Below are positions 53,177 to 61,367 of a DNA stretch of 64,000 nt, in pieces. The stretch's first letter is position 1; each line of letters begins with the position of its first letter. The notes beneath the pieces were generated by a model, which was not told where the DNA came from, made no database searches, and saw nothing but the letters and a program-made list of their open reading frames with translations. Source of the stretch: Gammaproteobacteria bacterium (GTDB lineage: Bacteria > Pseudomonadota > Gammaproteobacteria > HK1); contig JAJFJT010000016.1 of assembly GCA_021773795.1 (NCBI GenBank), positions 1 through 64,000 on the forward strand. Direction: 5' to 3'. The translations under genes were made by a program, and so were the position numbers.

Positions 53177-56100
53177 TCAGGGGGTCGCGGTATCGCCAGG
53201 TTTGGCCCGGGACGAGGCGTCCGTGGCCTTACCCCGGGGGATGCGGGTGACCACCGGATCTGTCCAGCTTCCGGTGACCGTGTACTGGTTGCGGGCAACG
53301 CGATTGAGAATTGGCTTTTCAAACATCTTTTCGGTAAGCCAGATGATGGCCCCCACACCGATGCCCACGGGGCCAAGCGCCACACCGGCAAGGGGCAAGC
53401 TGGCGGAAATATTCGGTGTCACCGTAACTACCTGGTCGTAGTCCTCGGTACGCAGGCCGACGCGCCCGGCTATCTCGACACGGGCCGAGGGGCTCTCTAT
53501 AACCAGGTTGTTGGTGTAAGCATTGCCATCTTCCAGGGCAAAGACGCCATCGATGCGGTCGTAGGCAAGGCCCTTGCGGAAGAGATCGCTGAAGTCGAGT
53601 TTGAGACGCCGCGGCAGGGATTGCAGGCTTAACAGGCCGAACAGGCGACCGGTAGCACCGGTTTTGACCTCCAGCAGACGGCCGCGCTTGGCCTTGAAAC
53701 GCAGGCTACCCTGGAGCGCGGCCAGAGAAAATTCAGCGGGTGAACCGAGCCAGGCGACGTCCATATTCATGAGGGTATCGCCACCGCTGGCGGTGCCCAC
53801 AAAGTCGAGGGCATCGAGCATCAGCCCAAGGTCTTCGCTGGTGGCCTGAATTTGGAAGCGGGATTGGTGCAGATTATTCAGATGGCTCCAGGTGCCGCTG
53901 GATTGGACCTTGAAGTGTTCAGCAAGAATTTCGAGCTTTGTTACTTTTAATCCGTCGGTGGTGGGTTCCGTCAGCAATCGCACGGTGCCGAGGTGGCGCT
54001 CACCGTAGCTGAACTCCGTGGCATAGAAATCCATTGCCGGGAGCGTATGTGGATCCAGTTCTCCGCCACTGCGCTCACCGCCTTCCGCCGGGGCAAGACT
54101 CAGGCGGTCCAGTCGTATATGTAGAGGGGTTTTGCTTTTGGCTGCTGGCAATGACACATCCCCGGCCAGAGTGGGGCCATCTACACGCATCTTCCAGCCA
54201 CCGTTTGCCGTGGGTTGGAGCTCGATTTCCTGATCATGAAAATCTCGCCCTGCCAACTCCAGATTATTTGCATGCAGGCTGATCTGTCGGAGTTGATCCA
54301 GCACAGTTGGGGTGTTGGCTGTGTCGCCCTTAGCTGTAGTGCTAAAGAGGTTTAACCACTCGCTAACCACCAGACGCTTAAGTACACCCCGGAGATTAAG
54401 CCCCTCGATGTCCGGCAGGCTTGCCTCGCCTGTGTTGACGGTGATGCTTCCACGTTCCAGTTGTGTGCCGGTGTCGCCGGGGCGTAATGAAAGCAGTCCC
54501 TGGAGCTGCTCACCGTAGCGAAAGCCAAGTAGCGATTTCGCTTTAGATAGTTGCAGGTCCAGCGTAGAAGCACTCGCCGAAGTTTTATCTTTCCCCAATG
54601 GCTGCGGCAGATCTATCGCCAGACCCTGTAGATCAGATGCTACCCGTAGTCGGGTATCTGCGGTTTTGTCCTCGGCAGCGCCTATGGGCAGTGTCAGCTT
54701 TGCCTGCCAGGTGGTTTGCCCCTCCAGCCGATTAAGTACCGTGCTCGCATCCAGTTTGAGCTGGCTAAACAAGCGGCCCAGAAAGGCAGGATCGGCCTGG
54801 CCCTGCATATGCAGCATAGTGGCTTTTGATTCACCATCCTGAGTCGCTATGGTCGCCGTCACCGGGCTATCGAGATAACGGGCGGTGAGGCCCTCGGCCT
54901 CCAGCCCATGCTCGTCAAACTTGAGTTGGCCATTAAGTGCGTCCAGACGCATGCCCAACCGGTGGGTGGCAATGGAATGGTCGTTGAGATTGATGATGCC
55001 AGCGACACGGGGTGCCCCGGTTCCAGGCTTGAGCGGAATATCGAGCTTGAGGCCAAGATGGATATCTCCGTTGCTCTCAAGCTCAGCAAGCAGGCGTTGA
55101 AAGCGTGCTTCCAGCGGGCTTTCATGCAGGAAGCGCAGGCCATCGCTGCCGGGTCCTCGCGCCTCACCAATAATTTTTAGCTGCGGCTGTTTCGACCAAA
55201 TATCGGGAATACGCACCTGGACAGCGGATAGTTTGGAGCCAAATACTTTAGCCTGGCTACTTGTTATATCCAGACTGGCATCTTCGAACAGTAAGGCCAC
55301 CTTGCCTTCGCGTATTTCTGGCCAGTCTGGGAGAAAGCGAAGTATTCCTTCGTGAACTTGCGCGCGGGTTTCGAAGTGCCCCTGATGTTGACGAAAGGGG
55401 AAATCTGCCGTGCGACCACGGTAGAGCAGATCAGCACTCTCTACCCGTCCGGCCTGGATAGAGCTGTCTAGCCAGTTGTTGAGTCTGGGCGAGAGAAGAC
55501 GGGAGGGGATGTAGCGTTTTGCTGTTTTTTCATTTCCCCCCCGGAGGTGCGCCTGCAGGTCCACCAGGGGGCTGTGTTCACCCTTGTCCATGCGCACGCT
55601 GGCCCGTAGTTGGGCATCGACTTCCGGGGTTTTCAGATGCAGCTCGTCAGTGTGTATCCGCCACCCCTGCGCGCTTGTCTCCCAGTTAATGTCGCCGGTC
55701 AGGCTTTGAAAGGTGAGTGGGGCTGGATAGAGGGCCGGAAGGTCCAGGTTCAGCATTCCGGTGTCCAGATGCAGGACACCACCGCCATCATTACCGCTGA
55801 AGCTGCCACCGAGGCCGCTGATCCCCGGGATTTCCCCCACTGCCCCGGTGTGTAGCTGGCTGATTGCTCCGGCAAAGGCGTAACCGCCTCCTACTCGTGT
55901 TTCCAATCGTATGCTGCGCAATTCTCCCTGCGGTTTGGTATTGAGCAAGGCCTCGGGCAGGTGGACCCCGGTGGGCAACAGGGGGGGCAGGACGTGAAGC
56001 AATATGGGTAGTGAAATGGCATCTGCCTGTGCCCGAAGGATGCCGGGTTTATCCAGGCTGGAGTCGGTCCAGAGCAGCTCCAGTCGGCTGGCCGTTGGCG

Positions 56101-57091
56101 AGGGATCGGCAGTGACGATACGCAAGCCATCCAGCGCCATTCCGCTGCCACCAACCATGCCCCGGTAGCTGAGTTGGGCGCTACTATGGCGAATTTTCAG
56201 CATGCGCCCCTGGTTGTTGAGAGTGAGATTTTCCACCCCATATTTACCGCTCATTTCCAACAGGGCGCCATCTTTCAGTTTTCCCCAGAGTTCGAAATCT
56301 GCAATTCCGTGGGTGGGTATGATATTGCCGATGCGTATTGCTGGTGGCCAACGGCCGAGATCCAGATGGGTTCCCTGGGCATAGAAGTTGCCTGCCCATT
56401 CACCGCTCTCGGGTGTGCCCTTGAGATCCAGCACCAGACGGGCCTGGGAGTCTTCTTTCCCCGGCAGTCGAAAGGAGAGCTCGGCACGATGGTGGCTCCC
56501 CTGATTACGCACTCGAATCTGAACTTGACGCAGGCGCAACGGAGGACGCTGGCGGAATTGGTCATGCCAGATGATGTCGGCAGATTCCAGGCCGAGGAAG
56601 GGTTGGCTGAGCAGGAAAGCTACGAGCGCCTCCCCGTTTTTCTGCGCCTTGCCAGCGCTTGGCGCGCCCACTCCTACGATACGAATGCGCCGATCGGTGC
56701 TACGCACCACGGTAATTGAGGCACCACCCACGCTGAGCGTGTGCAATACCGGTTCACCCTGTTGCAGAGTGCGAAACAGGTCGAGCTCGATATGTGCCCG
56801 GGTGAAGCGTGCCGAGCTTGCGCTGCTGGCCTGCACCAGTTGGACATCCTCCAACTCAATGACCGGGGTCCAGCCGCGCCAATGGGCATTCAGAGTGCCA
56901 ATGGAGACATCCTGCTCAAGCAGCTGGCTGATAGTGGATTCGATGTCCGCTCGGAAGCTGGTGAGATCCGGGAGTAGCACCCGCGCACCCACCAGGCTGA
57001 TGGCAATCAGGGCGATACAGACCACGAGCAGGTCCATAAGTCTTGCCAGCAGAATGCGGCAGCGCTGGATCATGCTGTGATTAGCTGCCAC
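53177..57091 (-). CDS. yhdP: YhdP family AsmA-like protein (TIGR02099)
   Basis: A 1,304-residue envelope protein with one N-terminal transmembrane segment (MDLLVVCIALIAISLVGARVLL) and a long periplasmic part rich in beta strands. It belongs to the AsmA-like family that bridges the inner and outer membranes; E. coli YhdP (about 1,266 residues) participates in phospholipid transport between them. Landmarks are SQLLEQDVSIGTLNAHWRGWTP near the start and, at the end, VGLRTEDYDQVVTVTPNISASLPLAG with GVGAIIWLTEKMFEKPILNRVARNQYTVTGSW, the diagnostic YhdP C-terminus. The start ATG 57091 may instead be 57073. It lies six bases upstream of mnmA. Confidence 0.9.
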   Translation of the reverse strand: MAANHSMIQRCRILLARLMDLLVVCIALIAISLVGARVLLPDLTSFRADIESTISQLLEQDVSIGTLNAHWRGWTPVIELEDVQLVQASSASSARFTRAHIELDLFRTLQQGEPVLHTLSVGGASITVVRSTDRRIRIVGVGAPSAGKAQKNGEALVAFLLSQPFLGLESADIIWHDQFRQRPPLRLRQVQIRVRNQGSHHRAELSFRLPGKEDSQARLVLDLKGTPESGEWAGNFYAQGTHLDLGRWPPAIRIGNIIPTHGIADFELWGKLKDGALLEMSGKYGVENLTLNNQGRMLKIRHSSAQLSYRGMVGGSGMALDGLRIVTADPSPTASRLELLWTDSSLDKPGILRAQADAISLPILLHVLPPLLPTGVHLPEALLNTKPQGELRSIRLETRVGGGYAFAGAISQLHTGAVGEIPGISGLGGSFSGNDGGGVLHLDTGMLNLDLPALYPAPLTFQSLTGDINWETSAQGWRIHTDELHLKTPEVDAQLRASVRMDKGEHSPLVDLQAHLRGGNEKTAKRYIPSRLLSPRLNNWLDSSIQAGRVESADLLYRGRTADFPFRQHQGHFETRAQVHEGILRFLPDWPEIREGKVALLFEDASLDITSSQAKVFGSKLSAVQVRIPDIWSKQPQLKIIGEARGPGSDGLRFLHESPLEARFQRLLAELESNGDIHLGLKLDIPLKPGTGAPRVAGIINLNDHSIATHRLGMRLDALNGQLKFDEHGLEAEGLTARYLDSPVTATIATQDGESKATMLHMQGQADPAFLGRLFSQLKLDASTVLNRLEGQTTWQAKLTLPIGAAEDKTADTRLRVASDLQGLAIDLPQPLGKDKTSASASTLDLQLSKAKSLLGFRYGEQLQGLLSLRPGDTGTQLERGSITVNTGEASLPDIEGLNLRGVLKRLVVSEWLNLFSTTAKGDTANTPTVLDQLRQISLHANNLELAGRDFHDQEIELQPTANGGWKMRVDGPTLAGDVSLPAAKSKTPLHIRLDRLSLAPAEGGERSGGELDPHTLPAMDFYATEFSYGERHLGTVRLLTEPTTDGLKVTKLEILAEHFKVQSSGTWSHLNNLHQSRFQIQATSEDLGLMLDALDFVGTASGGDTLMNMDVAWLGSPAEFSLAALQGSLRFKAKRGRLLEVKTGATGRLFGLLSLQSLPRRLKLDFSDLFRKGLAYDRIDGVFALEDGNAYTNNLVIESPSARVEIAGRVGLRTEDYDQVVTVTPNISASLPLAGVALGPVGIGVGAIIWLTEKMFEKPILNRVARNQYTVTGSWTDPVVTRIPRGKATDASSRAKPGDTATP

Positions 57092-57260
57092 AGGGGAGAT
57101 ACTGCCAAAAAGATGTGACAGGGTAGTGGATGCTCTTTGGCTAAAAGTTTGGTGGGCATGTCTGATTTTAATGCTGGCAGGGGTGGGAAATGGCGCGACA
57201 AAGTGTAGAGATTATGCCGGTTTTCGACAATCCATGAGGCCGTCATTTTTGTTCATATGG

Positions 57261-57288
57261 TTGACTGGAAACTCCGTTCCGCTATCAT
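57261..57288 (+). promoter_or_regulatory. Sigma-70-like promoter for the antiporter cluster
   Basis: TTGACT (57261-57266) and TATCAT (57283-57288) with a 16-base spacer, on the plus strand in the 360-base divergent region between the yhdP-like gene and the mnhE-like gene. Both hexamers are near consensus, so transcription of the mnh-type operon probably starts close to 57295. Confidence 0.6.
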
Positions 57289-57300
57289 ACGGCGCTTTTC

Positions 57301-57336
57301 CGGGAACCCGCAGTTCCCGTATCCACAGACTTTTTT
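57301..57336 (+). promoter_or_regulatory. Leader hairpin followed by a T-tract, upstream of mnhE
   Basis: CGGGAAC (57301-57307) and GTTCCCG (57313-57319) form a perfect 7-bp stem with a 5-base loop, just after the predicted transcription start. A run of six T follows at 57331-57336, 11 bases after the stem, which is too far for a classical terminator. The leader then continues about 115 bases to the mnhE start. It could be an attenuator or RNA-stability element. I see no known riboswitch signature. Confidence 0.35.
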
Positions 57337-57451
57337 GCAGTACCCGTCCGGGATGTATGCGCACCTTCTGGTAGTGGCTGAAACCGGGAAGAGCGCGGTC
57401 CTTACCGTCATCGGAAGGCATGCTGAGAAAAGGCACAAACGGGGACAGAGT

Positions 57452-57925
57452 TTGCTACACGCCATCTATCTGGGGCTCGCTTCTTTCGCATTGTGGCTGT
57501 TGCTGTCGGGCTATTTTGAGGTCTTTCTGCTGAGCCTTGGTCTGCTTTCCACCGCACTTGTGGTCTACATCGCCCGTCGCATGGACGTGGCGGACCACGA
57601 AGGGCGCAGCCTGCACATGCACGTGTTTCGCCTGTTCGGCTACTGGGCATGGCTGGGGGTCGAGATCGTAAAGGCCAATCTGGACGTCACCCGGCGGATT
57701 CTCGACCCACGCCTTCCTATTAGCCCCGAGGTTTTTCGCAGCCCTGCCACCCAGCGAAGCGATGTCGGCAGGGTTGCCTATGCCAATTCTATTACCCTCA
57801 CTCCGGGCACCGTCGCCATCGACCTCGAGGGTGACGAGGTGGTGGTCCATGCGCTCAACCGGGAGGCGGCGGATGGGGTGAGAAGTGGTGAAATGGACCG
57901 GCGTGTGACGGCGCTGGATCTATAG
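57452..57925 (+). CDS. mnhE: Na+/H+ antiporter subunit E (MnhE/MrpE/MbhA)
   Basis: A small integral-membrane subunit of a multi-subunit antiporter. From the proposed TTG at 57452 it is 157 residues, the usual MnhE length. It begins with two hydrophobic helices (LHAIYLGLASFALWLLLSGYF, VFLLSLGLLSTALVVYIA), then YWAWLGVEIVKANLDVTRRIL and the diagnostic NSITLTPGTVAIDLEGDEVVVHALN. An in-frame ATG at 57353 would add 33 residues without family similarity. The TTG has GGGGACAG upstream. It is the first gene of the cluster, as in Mbh-type antiporters. Confidence 0.85.
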   Translation: MLHAIYLGLASFALWLLLSGYFEVFLLSLGLLSTALVVYIARRMDVADHEGRSLHMHVFRLFGYWAWLGVEIVKANLDVTRRILDPRLPISPEVFRSPATQRSDVGRVAYANSITLTPGTVAIDLEGDEVVVHALNREAADGVRSGEMDRRVTALDL

Positions 57926-57929
57926 CCTC

Positions 57930-58220
57930 GTGTTCATCGCCGCCATCTGCGCCATCCTTGTCACCATGGTTCTGGTCCTGATCCGAGCTCTGCTCGGGCC
58001 CTCAGTGTGGAACTGCATCCTCGCGATAAACAGCTTTGGTACCCTCACAGTGCTCCTCATTGCAGCCCACGGCTTTCTGATGGAGCGTCCCGAGTTTCTC
58101 GATATTGCGCTGGTCTATGCATTGATCAGCTACATCGGCACCATTGCCGTGCTCAAATTCTTTGAATACGGCGACCTCGGGCCGGCCAAACGGGCGCCGC
58201 TGGACGAGGAGAGCAACTGA
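57930..58220 (+). CDS. mnhF: Na+/H+ antiporter subunit F (MnhF/MrpF/MbhB)
   Basis: A 96-residue three-helix membrane protein: VFIAAICAILVTMVLVLIRALLGPSVWNCILAINSFGTLTVLL then IALVYALISYIGTIAVLKFFEYG. The order and length match MnhF. The GTG at 57930 is four bases after the mnhE stop, and its stop overlaps the mnhG ATG (TGATG), so the three genes are probably co-translated. Confidence 0.9.
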   Translation: MFIAAICAILVTMVLVLIRALLGPSVWNCILAINSFGTLTVLLIAAHGFLMERPEFLDIALVYALISYIGTIAVLKFFEYGDLGPAKRAPLDEESN

Positions 58221-58555
58221 TGCTGGAAACAGTACGTGATCTGCTTTCCTGGGCCTTTATCCTAGGCGGTGGTTTTTTCCTGATTGTGGGGGGTATCGGT
58301 CTGCTGCGCTTGCCGGATTTTTTCGCCCGCATGCACGCCGCAGGAATCATCGACACGATAGGCACGGATCTGTTGCTGCTGGGTATGATGATCCAGGCAG
58401 GATTCAGCCTGGTGACCCTGAAACTGTTGCTCATCGTATTGTTCATCATGTTTACCTCACCCACCGCCGCGCATGCGCTGGCCAAGGCGGCCTTGCACGG
58501 CGGACACAAGCCACAACTGGCAACCGGAGGCGATGATGATCGAGGCGCTGATTGA
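58220..58555 (+). CDS. mnhG: Na+/H+ antiporter subunit G (MnhG/MrpG/MbhC)
   Basis: A 111-residue membrane subunit. The signature LIVGGIGLLRLPDFFARMHAAGIIDTIGTDLLLLGM is unmistakably MnhG, where the LRLPDxYxRMHAA motif is conserved. It is followed by LVTLKLLLIVLFIMFTSPTAAHALAKAAL. The C-terminal 20 residues are encoded by sequence overlapping the next gene's start. Confidence 0.93.
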   Translation: MLETVRDLLSWAFILGGGFFLIVGGIGLLRLPDFFARMHAAGIIDTIGTDLLLLGMMIQAGFSLVTLKLLLIVLFIMFTSPTAAHALAKAALHGGHKPQLATGGDDDRGAD

Positions 58556-59093
58556 CGAGGCGATCCTCGGGTTAATGCTGGTCATCGCCATCGGGGTGCT
58601 CTATTGGCGCAACCTCTTCGCGGCAGCCATGCTGACTAGTATTTACAGTTTGCTGGCGGCGGCGCTGTTCGTGGTCATGGATGCGGTGGATGTGGCCTTT
58701 ACCGAAGCTGCGGTGGGGGCTGGTATTTCCATTATTCTCACCCTCGGCACCCTGGCGCTGACCTGTGGTGAACAGAAACCCCGACCGGTGTTTGTCCTTG
58801 GTCCCTTTCTGCTGGTGTTGCTCACCGGCGCTGTGCTGATATACGGCACCCTGGATATGCCGGACTACGGTGATGCCTTGGCGCCCATCCATTCCCATGT
58901 GGCGCCTCGTTACCTGGAGGAATCCCGGGGCGAGGTGGGGCCCCCCAACGTGGTCACCTCGGTACTTGCGAGCTACCGCGGCTATGACACTCTGGGGGAA
59001 ACCGTGGTGATCTTCACCGCGGGCATCGGTGTGTTTGCGCTGCTTGGACACGGGCGGCGCCGGGGCAAGGTTGTAGCAAAGGAAGAGGTGTAA
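58536..59093 (+). CDS. Fused DUF4040/MbhD plus MbhE-like antiporter subunit
   Basis: A 185-residue membrane protein joining two small subunits that are separate in archaeal Mbh complexes and that form the C-terminal part of MnhA in bacteria. The first half (about 1-85) is DUF4040: LIDEAILGLMLVIAIGVLYWRNLFAAAML, VVMDAVDVAFTEAAVGAGISIILTLGTLAL. The second half (about 90-185) is MbhE-like, with VLGPFLLVLLTGAVLIYG and PPNVVTSVLASYRGYDTLGETVVIFTAGIGVFALLG, the PNVVTxxLxxYRGxDTLGE motif. ATG 58536 is chosen with GGAGG five bases upstream; it overlaps the mnhG end by 20 bases. Confidence 0.85.
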   Translation: MIEALIDEAILGLMLVIAIGVLYWRNLFAAAMLTSIYSLLAAALFVVMDAVDVAFTEAAVGAGISIILTLGTLALTCGEQKPRPVFVLGPFLLVLLTGAVLIYGTLDMPDYGDALAPIHSHVAPRYLEESRGEVGPPNVVTSVLASYRGYDTLGETVVIFTAGIGVFALLGHGRRRGKVVAKEEV

Positions 59094-59096
59094 CCG

Positions 59097-59504
59097 ATGC
59101 AGCACCATACCGTTTTGCATGTGGTTGCAAAGATTCTGTTGCCGCTGATTCTGCTGTTTGCGCTGTATGTCCAGTTTCATGGTGATTTTGGGCCGGGAGG
59201 GGGTTTTCAGGCGGGTGTGATCTTCGCGGTTGGCTTAATCCTCTATGGCCTGATCTACGGGGTGGACATTCTGAAAGAGGCTATTCCATCACGAGTCCTG
59301 CGTGTACTTATGGCCTCGGGGGTGTTGCTTTATGCGGGTGTGGGGGTGCTCAGCATCCTCATGGGTGGGCAGTATCTGGATTACGGCGTGCTGGCTCATG
59401 ATCCCCTGCACGGTCAGCATTGGGGTATTTTCTTCGTGGAACTCGGGGTGGGTATTACCGTAGCCTCGGTGATGACCAGCCTGTTTTACGCCTTCACTTC
59501 CTGA
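59097..59504 (+). CDS. mnhB: Na+/H+ antiporter subunit B (MnhB domain, MbhF-like)
   Basis: A 135-residue membrane subunit with four hydrophobic helices. The family signature HGDFGPGGGFQAGVIFAVGLILYGLIYG lies at residues 28-55, with the GGGFQAG motif typical of MnhB. The C-terminus has WGIFFVELGVGITVASVMTSLFYAF. It starts three bases after the previous stop. Confidence 0.92.
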   Translation: MQHHTVLHVVAKILLPLILLFALYVQFHGDFGPGGGFQAGVIFAVGLILYGLIYGVDILKEAIPSRVLRVLMASGVLLYAGVGVLSILMGGQYLDYGVLAHDPLHGQHWGIFFVELGVGITVASVMTSLFYAFTS

Positions 59505-59523
59505 AGCTTCGCGGACAGAAATC

Positions 59524-59889
59524 ATGGCAAGTCTTGGTCTTTACAATTACTGGCTGGTTATCGCTTTGATGATGATCGGATTTTATATCGTTATCACCAG
59601 CCCCAACCTGGTCAAGAAGATCATCGGCCTCAATATCTTCCAGGCCTCGGTGTTCGTGCTCTACATCACCATGGGTAAGATCATCGGGGGAAGTGCTCCC
59701 ATTCTCTCGGACCAGATCGCGGTCTATTCCAACCCGCTGCCCCACGTGCTCATCCTGACCGCCATCGTGGTCGGCGTGGCCACTACCGCTGTGGGTTTGT
59801 CTCTGGTGGTGCGCATCTACGCCGCTTACGGAACGATGGAAGAGGACGAGATTGAGAAAATAGAGGCACAGGAGGAGGTGCCGACGTGA
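59524..59889 (+). CDS. mnhC: Na+/H+ antiporter subunit C (MnhC/NuoK-like)
   Basis: A 121-residue protein with three transmembrane helices, related to NuoK. It shows YWLVIALMMIGFYIVITSPNLVKKIIGLNIFQASVFVLYI, then NPLPHVLILTAIVVGVATTAVGLSLVVRIYAAYG, which carries the membrane glutamate-equivalent region; the usual MrpC PLPQALVLTAIVI motif reads NPLPHVLILTAIVV. The short acidic tail EEDEIEKIEAQEEV is encoded by sequence that also contains the GGAGG before the next start. Confidence 0.9.
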   Translation: MASLGLYNYWLVIALMMIGFYIVITSPNLVKKIIGLNIFQASVFVLYITMGKIIGGSAPILSDQIAVYSNPLPHVLILTAIVVGVATTAVGLSLVVRIYAAYGTMEEDEIEKIEAQEEVPT

Positions 59890-61367
59890 TGCTGGCAGTA
59901 CATTTGCCGGTATTTCAGGTGTTGCTGCCGTTGCTAGCGGCACCCGTTAGCATGCTGTTGCCCGGCTCGCGGGTGAGTTGGGTGTTCAGTACCTTGGTTA
60001 GCTGGGGTTGTTTTGCCCTCTCGGTGCTGCTGCTGCAACAGGTGTTGCAAGAGGGCAGTATTTCCTACGCGATTGGTGGCTGGGCCGCACCCTGGGGGAT
60101 CGAGTACCGGGTGGATACAATCAACGCCTTCGTGTTGTTGATCGTCTCCGGAATCAGTTCTCTGGTTCTCACCGGTGCCCAAGCCAGTATTGAACGCGAG
60201 GTGGCGAAGAATCGCATCGATTTGCTGTACACCTGCTGGTTGTTGGCACTGGCCGGATTGCTCGGCATTGCCATTACGGGAGATGCCTTTAATGTCTTCG
60301 TTTTCCTTGAGATTTCCGCTCTCTCCAGTTATGCGTTGATAGCCCTGGGTAGTGGTCGCCGCGCTCTCACGGCCTCATTTCGTTACCTGGTGGTCGGCAC
60401 CATCGGGGCCACTTTTATCGTTATCGGCATCGGTCTCATTTACATGGCTACCGGCACCCTGAACATGGCGGATATGGGTGCTCGCCTGCCAGCGGTGGCG
60501 GAGAGTCGCACAGTTATTGCCGCCTTTGCTTTTCTGATAGTGGGTATTGCTCTGAAGATGGCACTGTTTCCGCTCCACTTCTGGCTGCCCGATGCCTACA
60601 GCTACGCACCTTCACCGGTAGCCGCCTTTCTGGCCGGGACCGCGACCAAGGTGGCGGTTTACCTGCTATTACGTTTCTCATTCACTATTTTCGGCGGGGA
60701 CTTTGCCTTTGGTGCAATGGCCCTCGAGCGGGTATTGATGCCACTGGCACTATTGGGCATCTTCATTGCGTCTCTGGTGGCGATCTTTCAGATGGACGTC
60801 AAGCGCCTGCTGGCGTATTCCAGTATTGCCCAGATTGGCTACATGGTGCTGGGAATCAGTCTGGTCTCGGTCACCGGACTTACCGCCGGGATATTGCATC
60901 TGTTTAACCACGCCCTGATCAAGAGTGCGCTTTTCATGGTGATGGCTTGTGTTTTCTACCGTATGGGCGCTACCCGTCTGGATGATTTTGCCGGCTTGGG
61001 CCGGCGCATGCCCTGGACCATGGCGGCCTTCGTGGCGGGTGGCCTGAGCCTCATCGGTATACCACTGACGGTGGGTTTTGTGAGCAAGTGGTATCTGGTA
61101 GTGGCGGTGCTTGAGCGCGGATGGTGGCCGTTGGCGGTCTTTATCCTGTTCACTTCGCTGCTGGCTGTGGTGTATGTCTGGCGGGTAGTGGAGGTGGCTT
61201 ATCTGCGTCCTGCGGCGGAGGGTGCTGGTCGCTGTGAGGCGCCGCTTTCTATCCTGCTGCCCACCTGGGTCCTCATCATGGCAAATTTCTATTTCGGCAT
61301 TGATAGTTCGCTTACCGTGGGGGTTGCCAGCCGGGCAGCGGCCGCTCTGCTGGGAATAGGCCTATGA
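59886..61367 (+). CDS. mnhD: Proton-conducting antiporter subunit D (MnhD/NuoN-like)
   Basis: A 493-residue, 13-14-helix protein of the ND2/4/5 family. It contains GDAFNVFVFLEISALSSYALIALG, with the conserved helix-5 glutamate, LKMALFPLHFWLPDAYSYAPSPVAAFLAGTATKVAVYLLLR, with the helix-7 lysine pair, VAIFQMDVKRLLAYSSIAQIGYM, and HLFNHALIKSALFMV (helix-8 lysine). The GTG at 59886 overlaps the mnhC stop; ATG 59889 also works, with GGAGGAGGTG just upstream. It is the first of three ND-type subunits in a row. Confidence 0.92.
   Translation: MMLAVHLPVFQVLLPLLAAPVSMLLPGSRVSWVFSTLVSWGCFALSVLLLQQVLQEGSISYAIGGWAAPWGIEYRVDTINAFVLLIVSGISSLVLTGAQASIEREVAKNRIDLLYTCWLLALAGLLGIAITGDAFNVFVFLEISALSSYALIALGSGRRALTASFRYLVVGTIGATFIVIGIGLIYMATGTLNMADMGARLPAVAESRTVIAAFAFLIVGIALKMALFPLHFWLPDAYSYAPSPVAAFLAGTATKVAVYLLLRFSFTIFGGDFAFGAMALERVLMPLALLGIFIASLVAIFQMDVKRLLAYSSIAQIGYMVLGISLVSVTGLTAGILHLFNHALIKSALFMVMACVFYRMGATRLDDFAGLGRRMPWTMAAFVAGGLSLIGIPLTVGFVSKWYLVVAVLERGWWPLAVFILFTSLLAVVYVWRVVEVAYLRPAAEGAGRCEAPLSILLPTWVLIMANFYFGIDSSLTVGVASRAAAALLGIGL

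Larger units (their letters stand above)
57092..57451. other. Divergent region between the yhdP-like and mnhE genes
   Basis: 360 bases between the YhdP-like start and the proposed mnhE start. It holds the predicted promoter at 57261-57288 and the leader hairpin at 57301-57319. An open frame continuous with mnhE reaches back to about 57257, but its residues before 57452 (basic, proline-rich) do not resemble the MnhE family. No other gene is apparent. Confidence 0.55.
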
